This document shows positions 59,791 through 64,000 of a stretch of 64,000 bases of DNA, in pieces. Where the stretch lies: contig OX328132.1 of assembly GCA_946811695.1 (NCBI GenBank), forward strand, positions 93,794,538 through 93,858,537, in the 5' to 3' direction. Source of the stretch: Gonocerus acuteangulatus (Eukaryota > Arthropoda > Insecta > Hemiptera > Coreidae). The notes below the pieces were generated by a model that searched no databases, had not been told where the DNA came from, and saw only the letters and a list, made by a program, of their open reading frames with translations. Both the position numbers and the translations under genes were made by a program. Each line of letters opens with the position of its first letter. Position 1 is the stretch's first letter.

Positions 59791-61038
59791 TGGGGCTTCT
59801 CTCTGAAGTTTGATTTCAAGAAATTCTTGTGTATAGTTAGAGTCAGAGGATATTGTCTGAAAATGTGTTGCAAGGTGGTTGGCTATGTCTGTTGAATCAG
59901 TTATAAGACCGTTTGTAGTTTGGAGTGTGGTAATATAATTTTTATTATTTTTTGTTCCTTTGATTTTTTTAATTGTGTTCCAAACTTCTTTGATAGGGGT
60001 AAAACAGTTTATATTGGATAGGAATTCGATCCAAGAATTTTTTTGGCATGTTTTGAGGGTTTTCCTGCAATTTCTTTTTATTGTGACATACTCTTCGAGG
60101 TGGATCGAGCAAGGGTGTCTTTTGAAGCGTCTCAGAGCCCGTTTTCTCTCCTTAGTGACTCTTTCACACTCAGCATTCCACCAAGGAACGACAGGTCTTG
60201 AGCGTTCACACTTCGTTTTGGGTATGCAGGTTTCAGCTGCAGCGAGGAGGCAGTCTTTTATAGAGTTATTGAGAGTTTCTATATCTGAGTTCTCGAAGTC
60301 TATTGATGAAAGTTGAGCCATCTCTTGGTACTTAATCCAGTCAGCCTGTTTGAGATTCCATCTGCAGACTTCTGAGGAGTGTGGCTGTCTGTCCCAAAGT
60401 GAGATTATAATGGGGTAGTGATCAGAGCCGTAGAGGTCCTGGGCTCTGCGCCAAGTGGTGTGCGCCGCTAGGGTTGCACTGGTCAGGGATACATCAATGT
60501 GAGACTCACTGCCTGTTGCAGAGCAGAAGTGAGTGGGCTCGTCTGTATTGAGAACAGCCAGGTGATAATAATCTATAAATGATTCGAAGGTCCGGCCTCT
60601 GGTGTCACTTCTATTTGAATACCAGAGGGGATTGTGCGCGTTCATGTCGCCTAGAATACAGAGAGGTCGAGGAAGCTGGGAGATGACACCAGCAAGTTGT
60701 ACTTCAGTGAAGGCTATGTTAGGGGGAAGGTATATGCAACAAACAGTAAGCTCATGGGGTTGATGGATTCGAACAGCCACCACTTGTAGTTCTGACTGAA
60801 GGGGAATAGTAGAGTATGGGAGATTGTCGGAAATTATTATACAAACTCCTCCACTTGCAATTAATCCAGCGGAACAGTCTTTCCTTATGATATTGAAGCC
60901 TGATAAGGTGAAATTTTGTGTTTCTTTGAGTCTGGATTCTTGAATACATATTATATCAGCCGGATTTTCTCGAAGAAGTTCTAGAAGGTGTGTTTTATTA
61001 TGGTATAATCCGTTAATATTCCATTGCATTAAATTCAT
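59776..61038 (-). pseudogene. I-like ORF2: endonuclease domain
   Basis: 420 codons from ATG at 61038. Exonuclease-endonuclease-phosphatase motifs: MQWNINGLYHNK, ICIQESRLKE, GDMNAHNPLWYSN, SHIDVSLTS and SDHYPIII with the catalytic H. The enzyme nicks target DNA to prime reverse transcription. The linker toward RT (CERSRPVVPWWNAECERVTK) is also present. The frame ends at 59776 by a shift just before RT. Confidence 0.9.
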
Positions 61039-61039
61039 G

Positions 61040-61650
61040 GAAACAGGAGTGTGATTTTAGGTCCAATACAAGAAAGAGAGGTTTTAAGATTGATAATTTG
61101 TGTGGAGTTGGTCACACTTTGGCAAGCTAAAAAATAAAGTCGAAATAATTTGCTAGAAAGTCGCATAAGCTTTTTTACGATACGTTTTTTTTGCATGTAT
61201 TTATCGCAAAAATTATTCAAAATACGCTTATGTTTAAAAAATAAATTCACATATATAAACTTAAGAGGAGGTGTAAATTCTAGTAAAGTCAGCGAGGAAT
61301 GCACTGACAAGTCAAAGGAATGATTACCAAGAGTAGAAATTATTGAGGTGAACTTTATATTCAAAATGCAAGTTAAGAGGAATAAGATTGAGCAAGTATA
61401 ACTTGAATAATGATTGTTGGGAGTTAAATTCATTATTGCATAGTGAATAAGTATTTCAACAGGAAGTGTACATAAACACCCACACCCACTCACACTAAAC
61501 GCACACTCACACAAATACACATACACACTCGCATATACGGACATATATACACTCACACAAGATATACTTATACACACTCTTATATGCATAGTCATTCTTA
61601 TAGACACCTTTAAAGAAATACATTTTTGAGCAGTAGTCATTCCAGAAAGT
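61040..61650 (-). other. Spacer between ORF1 and ORF2 of the I-like element
   Basis: An open frame of about 200 codons (61655-61035) is rich in V, Y, S and C and includes an (ACAC)-type repeat (61480-61600). It has no domain signature and is probably not translated. Confidence 0.5.
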
Positions 61651-61651
61651 G

Positions 61652-62872
61652 TCATTTATTAATGTTTGGCTTTTTACTAGATTTGTTTGTTTTCCCTTTG
61701 TATTGACCGGAGTTTGACGTATCTAAGTTAAATGAGCTGATGCTAGATCCACTTGATGGGGGTCTTTTTAGAGAGGTAGATGGGCCCTGCGGCTCAATTT
61801 TATTTACTGACCTACTGGCAGAGGGCAATGTAGGTCTTTGTTCTTTTGGGGAGGTTTTATTGGTCTTTGGATTCTCGTGAACAGAGGGTTGTGAGTGCGA
61901 ACTATCTGTCATATTGGAGATAAGTGAGTCTACTTTTTTTGCGAGAGTGGCGACAACGGTAGCTAACGATGCAATTTGTCTCATACAATTATCGTAATTG
62001 TTATTTAGTGAGGAAGCCTGAGAATAGGTTATTTCTGGATGAGGAGTAGGTTCAGGTTTATTTTTATTTTTTTAAATATTTTCGGCAACCCTATAAGAAA
62101 CTTTTTGTAATGCTCTTATTTTTTCAATAGATTTTTCTAATTTATATTTCGGACAGTTTTTATCAAAAGCCGGGTGAGAAGCTTTGCAATTTATGCATTT
62201 TGGGTTTTGGTCGCACCGATTTGAGTCGTGAGAATCACTTCCACATTTGCCACATATTTTTTTATTCGGACAGTTTTTACTAGAGTGACGATAATTAAAG
62301 CACGAATAACATAAATATGGGTTAGGCTCGTAGGGCCGGACTCTTAGTACTTGAAAATCTAAGATTATCTTTTCGGGTAATTGACTCCTTTCAAATGTCA
62401 GAACTACTGTAGGGGTGGGAACTTTCTCTCCCTGAACTCTCTTGTGAATTCTATAGGCTTTAGTTACACCAAACTGGGTCATTTCGGACACCAGCTCATC
62501 TTCAGAGCAATGCAGAAGCTCATTGGAGACGATAACACCCCTAGAATAATTAAGAGATCTATGGGGAGTGAGAATGATATTTGTATCTTCGAATTTTCCC
62601 ATATTTTGATTTATGTTGAAAAGATCCTTTTCGTTTTTTATTTCTAGAAGAATGGAGCCATTTTTGTTAAAGGACACTTTAGTTGACGGAGCTAGAGATT
62701 TGACGAATCTACATACTTTAAAAGGGCTGTAGTCGTTAAAGGTTTTCTTATTTTCTGGATTTAGAGTGGCAACTAAGTACTTAGTAGTCCACCAATTTTT
62801 GTTTTTAAAAAAAGAAGGCCCTCCTCCGTCGGGTGGCTTGGGTTCGAGTGGGGCCCAAAACGTTTCTTCCAT
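61652..62872 (-). pseudogene. I-like ORF1 (gag-like, CCHC)
   Basis: Begins METT-like MEETFWAPLEPKPPDGGG at 62872. A fold with RSLNYSRGVIVSNELLHCSE is followed by three zinc knuckles: CYSCFNYRHSSKNC, CGKCGSDSHDSNRC and CINCKASHPAFDKNC. A stop near 62072 breaks the frame, and the remaining part reads in another frame to 61652 (SLISNMTDSSHS...). The protein would bind element RNA. The start has no competing upstream ATG in frame. Confidence 0.82.
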
Positions 62873-63000
62873 ATTAATTAAACGTGTTAGAAAAAAAAGA
62901 TATTTCTTTTAGGTATTATTTATATGTAATAATATTTAATAACTGGTGAAATAAAAATAATAATAAAAAGGAATTAAAACTGAGAATATTCAATGAAAAT

Positions 63001-64000
63001 AAAGAATCGGTTTATACTTCCCTGAGAGAGAGAGCAAGGTAGTTGCTAGCGAGCAGGTAGCGAGCTGCAGCAAGATAAAACTTAATACTCTGGAGCTAGA
63101 GATAGCGATCCGTACACTACCGAGGTTGATAGCAGACTGTCTGACATATTTACTCGTCGCTATGTTGATTGCAGCTGCATTCTATCACAATTTGTAAAAA
63201 CTTTAATGTTTTTTCGTACTTGAATATTCGAACTACGTCAGACCGTCATTTTTTACAGTTCTCAAATACTGCATTATTTAAATCACCATGCAGAAGTTGA
63301 AGATTTTCAGTTGTTGTGTTTTTCAAGAGAACATCTATCTCCTTCCCTCCTCAGCTCTTCTATATTTCAGTATCTTCTTTTCGACAGACGACTCTTCGGT
63401 TTGTTACCGGTTTGCTAAAGTTATGACCGTTCAGCCTTTTCTCTTCTCCTCATCTAAGCTCCATTATCAACAGCAAATTTCTTGTCCAAAGTCCCCCCTC
63501 CTCTTCTTACTGTGGTCTTTTTGCGAGTTCAGGTGACCATCATCCACGTTTACTTCTTCAGGCTTCAGCATTAGTCTCATCAGCGAGTTTTCTCCTCTTC
63601 CCCCCCCCCTCCCTAAAGCTAGAGAGGGTAGGGATTGGAACACAGGGGATATCTTTTTACCTTGTCAGCGTAGTTTCTTATTTGAAGAAACGTCCCCCTT
63701 GCATCTGCAAATTAAATTCATTCCAGTAATTTGTGGTTTAGTCGATGATTTTGCCCATTGTCAGAGCATAAACCTAGTTCTCACTCTAAAGGACATACAA
63801 AACGGTCATTACTATTTGTATATATACGTAAGAAAACCTGGAAAAATATATATTCATATACTAGCTGACACGGCGAACGTTGTTTTGCCATATACATCGT
63901 TTCTAGTGAATATTTTGGTAGTGAAATAATAATCTCATACCTGTTGTGGGATCTCGTTGTTTAATATTTATGCAATATCCGTCTTGTCCCTTCCAAAATG
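63001..64000. other. Element 5' region and unassigned flank
   Basis: 63001-63200 may be the leader of the I-like element. 63855-63900 holds CTAGCTGACACGGCGAACGT and TGTTTTGCCATATA, a motif seen at starts of dispersed arthropod repeats. No gene recognised. Confidence 0.4.

Larger units (their letters stand above)
57345..63000 (-). mobile_element. I-like non-LTR retrotransposon, frameshifted
   Basis: Two-ORF layout on minus: ORF1 with CCHC knuckles, then ORF2 with apurinic-type endonuclease, RT and RNase H, then a C-terminal zinc motif. RNase H after RT points to the I group rather than jockey proper. Almost full length, but ORF1 and ORF2 each carry frameshifts or stops, so this copy is inactive. 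A relative's 3' end is at 7030-7380. Confidence 0.85.

Noticed and set aside
61035..61655. 206-codon frame between ORF1 and ORF2
   Set aside because: No domain, contains a CA-repeat translation, and lies in the normal ORF1-ORF2 spacer.

Overview
The window is nuclear DNA of an arthropod, most likely an insect. It has short spliced exons separated by very long introns, is AT-rich with long (TA)n tracts, and carries tRNA-Glu-like SINEs, Gypsy, I-like, Penelope, Merlin, mariner and Helitron-type elements. No bacterial-style operon is present. Species cannot be fixed from the sequence.

The only convincing host gene is a secreted, cysteine-rich DUF4789-type protein on the minus strand, spread over about 16 kb. 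Four coding exons were worked out from splice signals and reading phase: 33171-32851, 19872-19679, 17902-17700 and 17182-16825. The phases of the last three exons agree. The first and second do not, so at least one exon is missing, possibly in the 200-N assembly gap at 20297-20496.

Almost everything else is mobile DNA. 1-4.5 kb: Gypsy LTR retrotransposon relic. 7.4-10 kb: Helitron2/Helentron-type non-autonomous element (HINE-B) with a TA-targeting TIR transposon inside its (TA)n tract. 12.2-15.7 kb: hAT-like end with a 24-bp minisatellite, an RT relic and a mariner with roughly 0.6 kb inverted arms. 18.1-18.6 kb: small Merlin element in an intron. 20.6-24.1 kb: four-level nest (HINE-A > SINE > RSS-ended transposon > HINE-A). 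25-28.8 kb: TIR transposon split by HINE-A and HINE-B, both with empty-site comparisons. 29-38 kb and 49-56 kb: HINE-A/B copies. 38.8-40.9 kb: Penelope-like element with a long open RT plus GIY-YIG frame. 46-48.2 kb: third TIR transposon copy holding a second Penelope fragment. 57.3-62.9 kb: I-like non-LTR retrotransposon with ORF1, endonuclease, RT and RNase H, broken by frameshifts.

The most unusual object is a 2.7-kb element at 21177-23876. It has perfect CACAGTG-starting terminal repeats and a 5-bp GC-rich duplication. The left end reads heptamer-23 bp-ACAATAATC and the right end heptamer-13 bp-ACAAAAACC, much like a V(D)J recombination signal pair. The second theme is that most long (TA)n tracts sit at fixed positions inside rolling-circle elements and serve as landing pads for other transposons.
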